Shown: positions 1-8,787 of the stretch, in pieces
Layout of the letters: each line of letters starts with the position of its first letter
How positions within the stretch are numbered: position 1 is the first letter of the stretch
Source of the DNA: Sunxiuqinia indica
GTDB lineage: Bacteria; Bacteroidota; Bacteroidia; Bacteroidales; Prolixibacteraceae
Length of the DNA: 64,000 nucleotides
Direction: 5' to 3'
Assembly (NCBI RefSeq): GCF_009847015.1
Contig: NZ_WVEM01000006.1
Location: 186,001-250,000 of the forward strand
Program-made: the position numbers and the translations under genes
The notes under the pieces: model-generated
What the model was told of the DNA's origin: nothing
Database searches by the model: none
The model's input: the letters and a program-made list of their open reading frames with translations, nothing else

Positions 1-2
1 AT

Positions 3-578
3 TTTAGTTTGGATGTAAAAACAGCAGGATTAATAGCCGGCTTGTTTGGACTGATGAACATATTTGCTCGTTCAGTTGGGGGAATATTGGGCGACAAATC
101 AGGAATCAAATTTGGACTCAGAGGACGGGTCTACTTTCTATTTTTTACGCTGCTAATCGAAGGATTTGCAATCATGCTGTTCAGCAAAATGACCGTCCTA
201 CCGCTTGCGATTGGATCAATGATTCTGTTTAGCCTCTTTGTTCAAATGTCAGAAGGGGCAACATTTTCTGTCGTGCCATTCATTAATAAAAAGGCTGTAG
301 GTACCATCTCCGGAATTGTTGGAGCAGGCGGAAATGCCGGAGCTGTTGCTGCAGGATTCCTATTCAAAATGGAAGGGATATCCTATCCTCAGGCGCTTTT
401 TATTATCGGGATGATTGTCGTTTGTATTTCACTCATCGCCTTTTTCATTCGTTTTTCTGAGGAAGCGGAACTGGAAGCCCAGACTGAAATGCAAGAGTTG
501 ATAGACTTCAAAGAAAAATTGAAAGTTAATCCTGCCTATGCGTACAGCAACACTCAAAATACAATCAAAAAATATTAA
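3..578 (+). CDS. Nitrate/nitrite transporter, NarK/NasA-type MFS (C-terminal part)
   Basis: The reading frame is open from the window edge, so this is the C-terminal half of a 12-helix inner-membrane transporter. About 190 residues are visible, with several hydrophobic helices and the glycine-rich NNP-family nitrate signature GIVGAGGNAGAVAAG near residue 100 of the visible part. Family knowledge says these proteins bring nitrate in or nitrite out. The stop codon overlaps the ATG of the nitrate reductase gene (TAATG), so the two are translationally coupled and almost certainly co-transcribed. The charged C-terminal tail is cytoplasmic. The direction of transport cannot be read from the sequence, but an assimilatory partner favours uptake. 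A second nitrate uptake system (ABC type) lies at 13-19 kb. Confidence 0.9.
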   Translation, partial: FSLDVKTAGLIAGLFGLMNIFARSVGGILGDKSGIKFGLRGRVYFLFFTLLIEGFAIMLFSKMTVLPLAIGSMILFSLFVQMSEGATFSVVPFINKKAVGTISGIVGAGGNAGAVAAGFLFKMEGISYPQALFIIGMIVVCISLIAFFIRFSEEAELEAQTEMQELIDFKEKLKVNPAYAYSNTQNTIKKY

Positions 579-3500
579 TGCCGATGAAGGTAGGAGAATA
601 CAAATCAACATGCTCATATTGCGGTGTAGGCTGTGGAGTACTCGTAAACCGGCTGCCCGACGGAAAGGTTAAGGTGAAAGGTGATCCTGATCATCCGGTC
701 AACCGGGGTAAATTGTGCTCCAAAGGGTTGAACCTGCATTATGTGGTCAACAATCAATCCGACCGCTTGCTGTATCCTCAAATGCGGTTAGGAAAAGGGC
801 ATCCACTGCGCAAAGTAGAATGGCCTGAAGCTGTTGATCGTGTTGCTACCGTTTTCAAATCGTTAATCAAAAAATTCGGCCCGGATTCAGTTGGATTTTA
901 CGTTTCGGGCCAATGCCTGACCGAAGAATATTACGTGGCCACCAAATTGGCCAAAGGCTTTTGGGGCACCAATAATATTGATACCAACTCGCGCCTTTGC
1001 ATGAGCTCCGCTGTGGTTGGCTACAAAATGCAATTGGGCGAAGACGCGGTACCTGCCTCTTATGAAGATCTTGATTTAGCAGACTGTTTTTACATTACCG
1101 GAGCGAATCCGGCCTGGTGTCATCCCATTTTATTTCGCCGGGTAGAAGCTCGAAAGGCTGCTGACTCGGATGTTAAAATCATTGTAGCTGACCCTCGCCG
1201 GACTCAAAGTTGCGAATCAGCCGACCTTCATCTGCAACTTAAACCGGGCACCGATGTGTACCTCAACAATGCCATTGGGCGTTGCCTGATTGAAGATGGG
1301 TTGTTGGATTGGGACTTCGTACGCAACTATGTAAATGGCTTTGATGAATACCAGCAGCAGGTAATGAAACTCAGCGTAGACGAATCAGCACAAATTTGTG
1401 GTGTTCCTGTAAAAGACATCCGTTTAGCAGCCAAATATATTGGAGAATCCAAAGGCTACATTTCGATGTGGGCCATGGGTTTAAATCAAAGTGTAATTGG
1501 AGTCAATAAAAATCTATCATTGATCAACTTGTCGTTGATTACAGGCCAAATTGGCAAACCAGGTTCGGGACCATTTTCACTAACCGGTCAACCCAATGCC
1601 ATGGGAGGACGCGAAGTGGGCGGCATGTGCAACTTACTGCCGGCACATCGTAATCTGGATAATGAAGCTCACCGGAAAGAAGTAGCAGATTTTTGGGGGG
1701 TTAATGAAGTTCCGGCAAAAGTTGGTTACAGCGCCACCGAAATGATCGATGCTTTGGAAACTGGAAAACTCAAAGCAATCTGGATTATTTGTACCAACCC
1801 CATGGTTAGTCTGCCCAATGCCAATAAAGTTGAAAAGGCATTGCAAAAAGCTAAGTTTGTGGTGGTTCAGGACATTTCCGACAAATCGGACACCTTGCCA
1901 TTCGCCGATGTGGTGCTGCCGGCAGCGGGCTGGCTGGAGAAAGATGGTACGATGACCAACTCGGAGCGACGCATTAACTACATCAACCACGTAGTAAAAG
2001 CACTTGGGGAAGCACTGCCCGACTACGAAATTATTTGCCGTGTGGCTCGAAAAATGGGCTATTCGGGATTCAACTTTAGAAGTGCCAACGAAGTTTTTGA
2101 CGAGTTCAAACAGCTGACCGCCGGAACAAACCTTTCTTTCGAATCATTAACCTACGATCACCTTCAAACCAACGGAACAGCTCAATGGCCTTTTATAAAC
2201 GGCAATGGAACCGAGCGTCTGTTTAAGGATAAGAAATTTTACACCCCTAATCAAAAAGCAAATTTGTTTGCCGTTCAACCTCAAAACGAGTCGGAAAAAC
2301 CGAGCAAAGAGTTTCCCCTGATATTGACAACCGGCCGTGTTCGTGACCAATGGCACACGATGACCAAAACCGGAAAAGTACAAAAGCTGAAACAGCACAT
2401 TGAGCATTCCTACCTGGAAGTCAATCCGATTGACGCAGACTTGCACGACATCAAAAACGATGATATTGTTGTCGTTGAAGGTAGAAACGGTAAAGTTCAG
2501 GTTCCGGCAAAAGTAACCGACGAAATTCGCCAGGGCGTTGTTTTTCTTCCCATGCACTGGGGGAAAGTGCTGTCGGGCATCAATGCTCGCACCAACAATA
2601 TTACCAATGACCTGGTCGACCCAAAATCGAAGGAACCGGATTTTAAATACACAACTGTCGCTATTTCAAAATACAGCAAACCCCGGGAACAAATTGTTGT
2701 GGTAGGTGCAGGAGCTGCTGCCATTCAATTTATACGAAGCTATCGCGAAAAAAACACAGCTGACGAAATTGTCGTCATCTCCAAAGAGATTCATCCCTTT
2801 TACAACCGGGTACTGTTGCCCGATTACATTGCCGGAACGTTGAGCTGGGAAGCCCTACAAAAGACAAGTGATGAGGAAATCGAACGTTTAAACATCAAAT
2901 TGAAAGCTGGTGTAACACTTGAAAAAATTGATTCAAAAGACAAGACCATATTTTGTTCCGACAAGAAAAGCATCCGTTACGATAAGCTGATTTTGGCAAC
3001 CGGTTCACGCCCAAATGTAGCTAAGCCGGAATGGATGAAACATTCGAGAGTATTTACCATTCGTGATAAACAGGATGCCGATCGCTTTAAAGACAAGGTT
3101 AAACCAGCCGACCAGGTACTGGTCGTAGGTGGGGGGTTGCTGGGACTGGAAATGGCCGCTTCAATGTTGGAATTAAACGTTAAAGTCACCCTAGCTAATC
3201 GCAATCCACGCCTGATGGATCGTCAACTCGATAATGAATCCGGCAGTCTGCTTCGTGAAATTCTGGAAGAAAAAGGAATGAATATTCTCTTTAACGACGA
3301 AGTCAGCCAAGTTTCAGCCGATCCTAAAAATCGATACCTGGTCTCGTTTAAAAGTGGAAAACGTATTTCGTTTGATGCAGTAGTTTTCGCCATTGGCACC
3401 AAGCCAAATATTGAGTATGCCAAAGATGTTGTGGATACCCGCCGTGGAATTTTGATTAACGAGCACTTGCAAACCAGCTGCCAATCTATTTATGCCATTG

Positions 3501-4081
3501 GCGAAATTGCAGAACTGAACGGTAACCTCTTTGGAATTACTGCTGCCGCCGAAGATCAGGCAAAAGTTTTAGCCGACCATATCAATGGTAACCCAATGAG
3601 TGAATACCACGGAACCGAATCCATGAATATCTTGAAATTCCCCGGAATTGACCTTTGCTCCATCGGACTTACCCGAATACCTGATGGTTCGAAAAATTAT
3701 GAAGAAGTGATTTTTATTGACAAAGCCACCCGGTATTATAAAAAGTGCATTGTAAAAGATGACGTATTGATGGGTGCAATTTTGATGGGAGACAAAGCTG
3801 AATTTGCTGAATTCAAAAAGCTGATCATTAAAAAAACCGAATTAGCCGGATTACGAAATAAACTGCTGCGTACAGGTAAACCTGTTGAACCAGTCGTTGG
3901 CAAACTGCTTTGCTCCTGCAACAATGTGGGGGTAGGAAATATTCAAAAAGCCATTCGGGCAGGTGCTAATAATATGGATGCGGTCTGTGAGTACACCAGT
4001 GCCGGGTTGGGCTGTGGAAGCTGTCGCCCGGAAATTCAAAAAATATTAAAAGAAAAACAAGAATTGGTTGCGATCAACTAA
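578..4081 (+). CDS. nasA: Assimilatory nitrate reductase fused to FAD/NAD(P) diaphorase and BFD [2Fe-2S] domain
   Basis: This 1167-residue fusion should reduce nitrate to nitrite with electrons from NAD(P)H. Residues 1-690 form a molybdopterin oxidoreductase. C12, C15, C19 and C47 match the N-terminal [4Fe-4S] site, and C141 in RLCMSSAVVG is the expected Mo ligand. Residues about 704-1100 are a NirB-like pyridine nucleotide-disulfide reductase with two dinucleotide-binding motifs, VVVGAGAAA and VVGGGLLGLE. The C-terminal 55 residues are a BFD-type [2Fe-2S] domain with C1112, C1114 and a later CGSC pair. Catalytic and electron-entry subunits, separate in Bacillus (NasC/NasB), are thus one chain. 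There is no signal peptide, so it is cytoplasmic. The start overlaps the stop of the transporter gene; an alternative ATG lies two codons on. Confidence 0.93.
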   Translation: MPMKVGEYKSTCSYCGVGCGVLVNRLPDGKVKVKGDPDHPVNRGKLCSKGLNLHYVVNNQSDRLLYPQMRLGKGHPLRKVEWPEAVDRVATVFKSLIKKFGPDSVGFYVSGQCLTEEYYVATKLAKGFWGTNNIDTNSRLCMSSAVVGYKMQLGEDAVPASYEDLDLADCFYITGANPAWCHPILFRRVEARKAADSDVKIIVADPRRTQSCESADLHLQLKPGTDVYLNNAIGRCLIEDGLLDWDFVRNYVNGFDEYQQQVMKLSVDESAQICGVPVKDIRLAAKYIGESKGYISMWAMGLNQSVIGVNKNLSLINLSLITGQIGKPGSGPFSLTGQPNAMGGREVGGMCNLLPAHRNLDNEAHRKEVADFWGVNEVPAKVGYSATEMIDALETGKLKAIWIICTNPMVSLPNANKVEKALQKAKFVVVQDISDKSDTLPFADVVLPAAGWLEKDGTMTNSERRINYINHVVKALGEALPDYEIICRVARKMGYSGFNFRSANEVFDEFKQLTAGTNLSFESLTYDHLQTNGTAQWPFINGNGTERLFKDKKFYTPNQKANLFAVQPQNESEKPSKEFPLILTTGRVRDQWHTMTKTGKVQKLKQHIEHSYLEVNPIDADLHDIKNDDIVVVEGRNGKVQVPAKVTDEIRQGVVFLPMHWGKVLSGINARTNNITNDLVDPKSKEPDFKYTTVAISKYSKPREQIVVVGAGAAAIQFIRSYREKNTADEIVVISKEIHPFYNRVLLPDYIAGTLSWEALQKTSDEEIERLNIKLKAGVTLEKIDSKDKTIFCSDKKSIRYDKLILATGSRPNVAKPEWMKHSRVFTIRDKQDADRFKDKVKPADQVLVVGGGLLGLEMAASMLELNVKVTLANRNPRLMDRQLDNESGSLLREILEEKGMNILFNDEVSQVSADPKNRYLVSFKSGKRISFDAVVFAIGTKPNIEYAKDVVDTRRGILINEHLQTSCQSIYAIGEIAELNGNLFGITAAAEDQAKVLADHINGNPMSEYHGTESMNILKFPGIDLCSIGLTRIPDGSKNYEEVIFIDKATRYYKKCIVKDDVLMGAILMGDKAEFAEFKKLIIKKTELAGLRNKLLRTGKPVEPVVGKLLCSCNNVGVGNIQKAIRAGANNMDAVCEYTSAGLGCGSCRPEIQKILKEKQELVAIN

Positions 4082-4088
4082 GTAAAAC

Positions 4089-5543
4089 ATGAGTGAAACA
4101 AAAGAACTATATCGAATTTTAAATAAAGGAGGAGTGCTCTCTCCCGCCCTGCTATACAAAATACTGCTGGTAGCAGAGAAGGCCGGGAACAAACATGTTC
4201 ATTTTGGATCGCGGCAAGATATTCTGTTTTATCTGCCAACGAATTTTAAAACCGAACAGCTGAACAGAAGTGGTGTTTCCATTCACAAACGCACATCCGG
4301 AGTTCAGAATTTAGTTTCTTCTTATTCTTGTGTCGACATTTTACCTTCAACATCGTGGATATATTCCGGTATTTACCTGAAAATCATCGATCAGTTTACC
4401 TACGACCATGTTCTGCGAATAAACATCGTTGACCCAAAACAAAATATGGTGCCACTTTTTTATGGAAACCTCAATTTTGTAGCATCCGAAACACCAAACT
4501 ATTGGCATTTGTACCTGAGTTTAAATCCGAACAAAGACCCGCAAGTTTGGCCCGGACTAATTTTTACAGATGACATTGCGACATTCGCCCAAGCACTGGA
4601 GCAGTTAATTATTCGGGACAAGCTCGAAACAGTTGAAGCGTTGTTATATGCACTCGAAAATTCACCTTTACAGAAAATTACACTAGAAAACACGAAAAAA
4701 ATTGACCTTCCAATCGGATTTTTTCCTTACTACGAAGGCTTAAATAAAATAGATGGGAAAGATCAGTATTGGGCCGGGTTTTACTGGCGCAACAACAACT
4801 ATCCCATTCAATTTTTAAAAGAAGTTTGTCAGCTCTGCCAGCGAACAAATGTGGTAAAAATAAGCTTCACACCCTGGAAAACACTTCTGATAAAAGATAT
4901 TGAAACCAAAGATAAAATACACTGGGAAGAACTGATTGGGCGATTTGGAATTAACATGCGCCACTCTTCATTTGAACTGAATTGGCACTTACCATTATTG
5001 GATGAGAACGCGTTTAAACTAAAACGATACCTGGTTTCTGCATTCGACAAACTTGACATCCGAACTTATGGATTGTCATTTGGAATTCAGACTCAGCCGG
5101 GAGAAAAGTTTACATCAGTTGTTATCCGAATTAAAGGCCGATTGTCTTTTTTGGGCAAGTACGATTTCACCCGAAAGTACAGCATTGAGTATGCTTATGA
5201 TTTCAATCCAAATAATAACCATTACCTGGAATATGCCGGTAACCTAAGTAAGGATGAGCTGCCGGAAAAGCTAAATGACATTTCGAAAAAATACTATGCG
5301 CAGTCGTTTGTGCAAAGCCAAACGCGCCACCTAAACAGGCAGGAGTCTCCCAGGCGCACATATAAAATTGTGCACCAATGTCCCGAATGCCGCACAGTGT
5401 ATGACGAGCGATATGGCGATTTATTAACCAATATTGAAGCGGGTACCACATTTTATGAATTACCGGATCACTACGGTTGCCCGGTTTGTGAAACCCCGAA
5501 AACAGCCTTTAGCGAATTAGAAATAACTGAATTAGCAAGCTAG
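4089..5543 (+). CDS. Rubredoxin-domain protein with nitrite/sulfite-reductase-like body
   Basis: This 484-residue cytoplasmic protein begins 8 bp after nasA. The last 60 residues are a rubredoxin: CPEC about 55 residues from the end and CPVC about 20 from the end, giving the usual four-Cys Fe site, although the Gly after each CxxC is changed (CR and CE). The first 420 residues resemble the ferredoxin-like half domains of nitrite/sulfite reductases. I see none of the Cys motifs that would bind siroheme and [4Fe-4S] there, so a catalytic role as a siroheme enzyme is unlikely. Its position between nitrate reductase and molybdopterin genes suggests electron transfer to, or assembly of, the nitrate/nitrite reductases. 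The body assignment is tentative; the rubredoxin tail is clear. Confidence 0.72.
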   Translation: MSETKELYRILNKGGVLSPALLYKILLVAEKAGNKHVHFGSRQDILFYLPTNFKTEQLNRSGVSIHKRTSGVQNLVSSYSCVDILPSTSWIYSGIYLKIIDQFTYDHVLRINIVDPKQNMVPLFYGNLNFVASETPNYWHLYLSLNPNKDPQVWPGLIFTDDIATFAQALEQLIIRDKLETVEALLYALENSPLQKITLENTKKIDLPIGFFPYYEGLNKIDGKDQYWAGFYWRNNNYPIQFLKEVCQLCQRTNVVKISFTPWKTLLIKDIETKDKIHWEELIGRFGINMRHSSFELNWHLPLLDENAFKLKRYLVSAFDKLDIRTYGLSFGIQTQPGEKFTSVVIRIKGRLSFLGKYDFTRKYSIEYAYDFNPNNNHYLEYAGNLSKDELPEKLNDISKKYYAQSFVQSQTRHLNRQESPRRTYKIVHQCPECRTVYDERYGDLLTNIEAGTTFYELPDHYGCPVCETPKTAFSELEITELAS

Positions 5544-5553
5544 AAAAAGATTG

Positions 5554-6525
5554 ATGCAAAAAATTGAAGACCATATCGGAAGACGTTTTGAAAAACTGCG
5601 GGTGAGCTTACTGAACACCTGTAATTTCTCTTGCGAATACTGCGTCAGCGACGACATAGCGGCTTCGGGAACCGCTGCCATTTCTGCTCCCAAAGAAGAG
5701 CAGCTAAGCACCGATGAGTTTGCATCGATGATTGGTGCCGTTCATAAGTTGGTCAACCTGAAAAGCATCCGCTTAACGGGTGGCGAACCGCTGCTGTACA
5801 TGGACCTTTTTGAGCTGATTAGTAAAATAAGAAACCTCGGAATTGAGGATATACGCCTGACAACAAATGGTTATTACTTGAAGCAAACAGCCAACCAGTT
5901 GAAGGAAGCCGGACTTCGGTCAATCAACATTTCGATTGACGCTATTGACCTGGAACTGTTCAAAAAAATCGCCAGACATCATCAGCCCCAACGGGTTTTT
6001 GACGGCATTGAAGCAGCTTTACATGCTGGATTTCATGTGAAGCTGAATGCTGTCATCATGCGTGGGAGGAATGAATCACAGATCATTCCACTGTTAGACT
6101 ATGCCGCTCAACTGGGCGTTAAAATCCGGTACCTCGAATTGATGAAAATGGGCCATCTGTTCGAAGGAAACAACAAATTGTTCTTTTCAGAAAAAGAAAT
6201 TCTGGAGACCATTGATCAGCATTACAGCATTACGGAATTGCACCGCAAACAGTCGGAAACAGCACGCTACTGGTCGGCTGGAGAAAACCGGACGTTTGGA
6301 ATTATCGCCAACGAATCAACACCTTTTTGTCATGATTGCAATCGCTTGCGGATGGACAGCCGAGGCTATTTCTACGGATGCCTGAGCAATGCCCGTGGCG
6401 AAAAATTAGCACCCTTTATTCAAAAACCCGAAGTATTAACCCAAAAATTACAGCAATTGCTACTACTAAAACAACCGGTCAGGTTTCATGGCAGCCAATT
6501 GTCAATGAGAAATATAGGAGGATAA
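5554..6525 (+). CDS. moaA: GTP 3',8-cyclase MoaA (molybdenum cofactor biosynthesis)
   Basis: A radical SAM enzyme that converts GTP to 3',8-cyclo-GTP, the first step of molybdopterin synthesis. The N-terminal cluster motif is C23-x3-C27-x2-C30. The second, C-terminal [4Fe-4S] motif is CHDCNRLR followed 13 residues later by Cys (C-x2-C-x13-C), as in characterized MoaA. The protein ends in the IGG tail needed for activity in this family. The length of 323 residues is normal. I take the ATG at 5554; a TTG lies one codon upstream. It is 10 bp downstream of the rubredoxin gene and 2 bp upstream of moaD, so it supplies cofactor within the operon of the enzyme that needs it. Confidence 0.95.
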   Translation: MQKIEDHIGRRFEKLRVSLLNTCNFSCEYCVSDDIAASGTAAISAPKEEQLSTDEFASMIGAVHKLVNLKSIRLTGGEPLLYMDLFELISKIRNLGIEDIRLTTNGYYLKQTANQLKEAGLRSINISIDAIDLELFKKIARHHQPQRVFDGIEAALHAGFHVKLNAVIMRGRNESQIIPLLDYAAQLGVKIRYLELMKMGHLFEGNNKLFFSEKEILETIDQHYSITELHRKQSETARYWSAGENRTFGIIANESTPFCHDCNRLRMDSRGYFYGCLSNARGEKLAPFIQKPEVLTQKLQQLLLLKQPVRFHGSQLSMRNIGG

Positions 6526-6527
6526 CA

Positions 6528-6776
6528 ATGGAAACACAAATTCAAATTACATGCTTTGCCGGACTGCGAAAGTTTTTCGCGCCGCAAATGGAAGTACAAT
6601 TGAAACTTCCGGCATCGTACCAGTCACTCATTCAAAAACTTAAGAAACTAAATCCTGAAGCCAGTGAGATTTTGGACAATTGCCGAATCGCAGTCAACGA
6701 AAAATTCGTGCCTCACAATGAAGTGAAAACAGGCGATGAGCCGGTTTACCTGATTCCACCATCAAGTGGAGGGTAA
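6528..6776 (+). CDS. moaD: Molybdopterin synthase small subunit MoaD
   Basis: An 82-residue ubiquitin-fold sulfur carrier ending in the diagnostic PPSSGG, whose C-terminal Gly-Gly is adenylated and thiocarboxylated. It starts at the ATG at 6528; a longer open frame upstream only overlaps moaA. An AGGAGG sits 6 bases before the start, a good Shine-Dalgarno-like site that is unusual in Bacteroidota, but it is also the Gly-Gly codons of moaA, so it may be coincidence. The partners are MoaE and the MoeB-like protein encoded next. Confidence 0.95.
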   Translation: METQIQITCFAGLRKFFAPQMEVQLKLPASYQSLIQKLKKLNPEASEILDNCRIAVNEKFVPHNEVKTGDEPVYLIPPSSGG

Positions 6777-6851
6777 TTAGAAACGTTGGCAGTGAACAGT
6801 CACAACATTCAATGAATAACCATCAAATGACGATAAAGGACTAATAAATAA

Positions 6852-7319
6852 ATGAAGCACATTCAACATACACCCATCCATTACGCCAACTTGTTCGATG
6901 ACTTTCGCGATCCGAATTCAGGTGCTGTGGTTTTGTTCAGTGGCGAAGTGCGCGACAATAACAAAGGCAAAGCAGTTACTCACTTGGAGTACGAGGCATA
7001 CGAGCCCATGGCCGAGAAAATGATTGAAGAGATTTTAGCCGACACCCATAAAAGATGGGATCTGAACAAGGCGATCTGTGTGCACCGTGTCGGACATGTC
7101 GATATTTCCGGATGTGCCGTAGTGGTTATTACCGCATCGGCACACCGGGCTGCGGCATACGAGGCCAACCGTTACATAATCGATCGGGTAAAGTATGAAG
7201 TGCCTATTTGGAAACACGAATTTTATACCGATGGAAGCAGCGAATGGGGACAAAACTGCGATTGCAGCTCCCCTTCACACCCACATCATCATAAACACGA
7301 ATACCAACACGCCGAATGA
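6852..7319 (+). CDS. moaE: Molybdopterin synthase catalytic subunit MoaE
   Basis: The large subunit of molybdopterin synthase, which adds dithiolene sulfurs from MoaD thiocarboxylate to precursor Z (cPMP). The family motifs FSGEVRDNNKG, LEYEAYEPMA and the Arg/Lys-rich active-site stretch ANRYIIDRVKYEVPIWKHE are intact. At 155 residues it is close to normal length, but the last 20 residues form an unusual Cys/His-rich tail (CDCSS, then HPHHHKHEYQH) that could bind metal. A 75-bp gap separates it from moaD. Its stop overlaps the next gene (ATGA), so translation is coupled. Confidence 0.94.
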   Translation: MKHIQHTPIHYANLFDDFRDPNSGAVVLFSGEVRDNNKGKAVTHLEYEAYEPMAEKMIEEILADTHKRWDLNKAICVHRVGHVDISGCAVVVITASAHRAAAYEANRYIIDRVKYEVPIWKHEFYTDGSSEWGQNCDCSSPSHPHHHKHEYQHAE

Positions 7320-8032
7320 AGAAGCTAACAACAGAAGAATATAGCCGCTTTTCCCGTCACCTTTCGCTAGCCGAAATTGGTGAAACCGGGCAGCAAAAGC
7401 TGAAAAATGCCCGGGTGCTTGTTATTGGAGCCGGGGGACTGGGCAGCCCCCTGCTGATATACCTGGCGGCTGCAGGTGTTGGCACAATTGGGATAGTGGA
7501 CGATGATGTTGTCAGCCTCTCTAACTTACAGCGGCAGGTGCTGTACACTTCATCGCAAGTTGGTAAAAAGAAGATTGAAATGGCGGCAGAGCGGCTAACT
7601 GATTTATATCCGGCCATTGAAATTGAATTATACAACACCCGACTAAATAAAGACAATGCAACCAAACTGCTTGAACCATATGACGTAATAGCAGATTGCT
7701 CCGATAATTTCGACACCCGCCAACTAGTGGGCAGCGAAACACAACGACTCAACAAACCGCTGGCTTTTGCCTCGGTAATGAACTACGAAGGGCAAGTTAC
7801 CGTGTTCAACTATCAAAACGGACCGGCTTTCAACCAGCTCTTCCCAACCGTTCCTAAGGACGGGATTTATCAAACAGATGATATTGGACTGGTAGGCGTT
7901 TTACCTGGCATTGCCGGCAGTCTTCAGGCCAACGAAATGATCAAAATAATCACCGGATACGGTGAGGTACTCTCTGGCAAACTATTGGTTTTCTCAATTT
8001 TTGAAAACCGATTTAACCTGTTTTCAATTTAA
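7316..8032 (+). CDS. moeB: MoeB/ThiF-type adenylyltransferase
   Basis: An E1-like enzyme that adenylates the C-terminus of MoaD. It has the nucleotide-binding GAGGLGSP motif (about residue 40), the conserved LSNLQRQ segment and the D-C-S-D-N-FDTR active-site region. Its length of 238 residues is typical. Zinc-binding CxxC pairs found in E. coli MoeB are missing: where the first pair should lie the sequence reads FNQLFPTVPKDG, and the second pair is also absent. Because the moa genes are directly upstream and overlap by 4 bp, MoaD is the most likely substrate, although ThiS cannot be excluded. The gene is convergent with the DUF4202 gene and overlaps it by 4 bp. Confidence 0.9.
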   Translation: MKKLTTEEYSRFSRHLSLAEIGETGQQKLKNARVLVIGAGGLGSPLLIYLAAAGVGTIGIVDDDVVSLSNLQRQVLYTSSQVGKKKIEMAAERLTDLYPAIEIELYNTRLNKDNATKLLEPYDVIADCSDNFDTRQLVGSETQRLNKPLAFASVMNYEGQVTVFNYQNGPAFNQLFPTVPKDGIYQTDDIGLVGVLPGIAGSLQANEMIKIITGYGEVLSGKLLVFSIFENRFNLFSI

Positions 8033-8613
8033 CCCAAGGCTTGCTCGACAACCCGGCGGGTTGGTTCAGGCAAGTTTAACTGTAAAGCAACATGATGACC
8101 GTGATCAGACATTTTACCCCAGGTTTTTTGCACAATCTGAACCAGTTGCGCATCCGACTTTCCAGGCATAAAATCATTCATGTAATGCTCAAGGAAAACA
8201 AGACAAACCACATCCTCCAGTTTTTGTGCTTCATCCAACCGATGAATGTTCAGCTTCTTCATGATGTCAACCACCTCCGAAATAAAATCGTCAGAGTAGC
8301 CACTGGCTTTCAGAATAGACTTCGCTTTATCAGCTTGGTAATCGCCCAAAAAGTTGCGCCACTGGAAGTAGCCAATTCTGCCATCGGGATATTCAGATCG
8401 CTTAACTTCCCATCGATGCAAATGCTGACAGTAGGTTGCAATGGTCAACGCTTCCGAAGCATCGGGGTAAACTTGCTTCAAACAAGCAAGCAGCCGCCGG
8501 GTGTACAACCACTCCGCCGGGACTTGGCCAGAACCGACAAGTTCAATATTGGGATCTTGCAAATGGGCGGCTTTCAACGCTTCCGTTGCATTTTGAAAAG
8601 ATTCACTGTGCAT
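8029..8613 (-). CDS. DUF4202 family protein
   Basis: A 194-residue soluble protein that I recognise as DUF4202, a family of unknown biochemical function often found beside nitrite reductase genes. It has a His/Trp-rich core (QHLHRWEV, then YFQWRNFLGDYQ) and an acidic helix with the pair LEDVVCLVFLEHY, which suggests an all-helical, possibly metal-binding, HD-like fold; that last point is inference. No signal peptide or membrane segment is visible. It is the only minus-strand gene in the nitrogen cluster, divergent from nirB across a 174-bp regulatory gap. Confidence 0.8.
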   Translation of the reverse strand: MHSESFQNATEALKAAHLQDPNIELVGSGQVPAEWLYTRRLLACLKQVYPDASEALTIATYCQHLHRWEVKRSEYPDGRIGYFQWRNFLGDYQADKAKSILKASGYSDDFISEVVDIMKKLNIHRLDEAQKLEDVVCLVFLEHYMNDFMPGKSDAQLVQIVQKTWGKMSDHGHHVALQLNLPEPTRRVVEQALG

Positions 8614-8787
8614 GAGAAAAAGATTTTAATGATTAAACGTGAACTAAGCTGAAAAGTTGACTTCCTGACAAAAGGATATTAATCGCATTTACCGTACTGA
8701 TTTTAAAGAGAAAACAAGAACCCAAAACTGGTTCCCGGGGATCTCTACATCTTATTGAAAAGATTTAAAAATTAAATATAGCCAAAA
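8614..8787. promoter_or_regulatory. Divergent control region, DUF4202 gene / nirB
   Basis: A 174-bp gap between divergent starts must hold promoters for both directions. It contains an imperfect dyad TTGAC-N5-GACAA at about 8656-8670 and a small inverted repeat GAACC-N7-GGTTC near 8717-8735. The first resembles half-sites of Crp/Fnr proteins but its spacing is one base too long for a canonical FNR box. No convincing TAnnTTTG promoter was found. Confidence 0.4.

Noticed and set aside
1634-1990. 118-codon open frame on the minus strand inside nasA
   Set aside because: Fully inside a well-conserved gene on the other strand, with no family motif and no sign of its own start region.
8092-8652. 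186-codon plus-strand open frame opposite the DUF4202 gene
   Set aside because: It is the reverse frame of a recognised family; its translation shows no known domain.
8656-8670. Canonical FNR box upstream of nirB
   Set aside because: The TTGAC/GACAA dyad has 5 bases between half-sites instead of 4 and one mismatch, so I report it only as a weak element.
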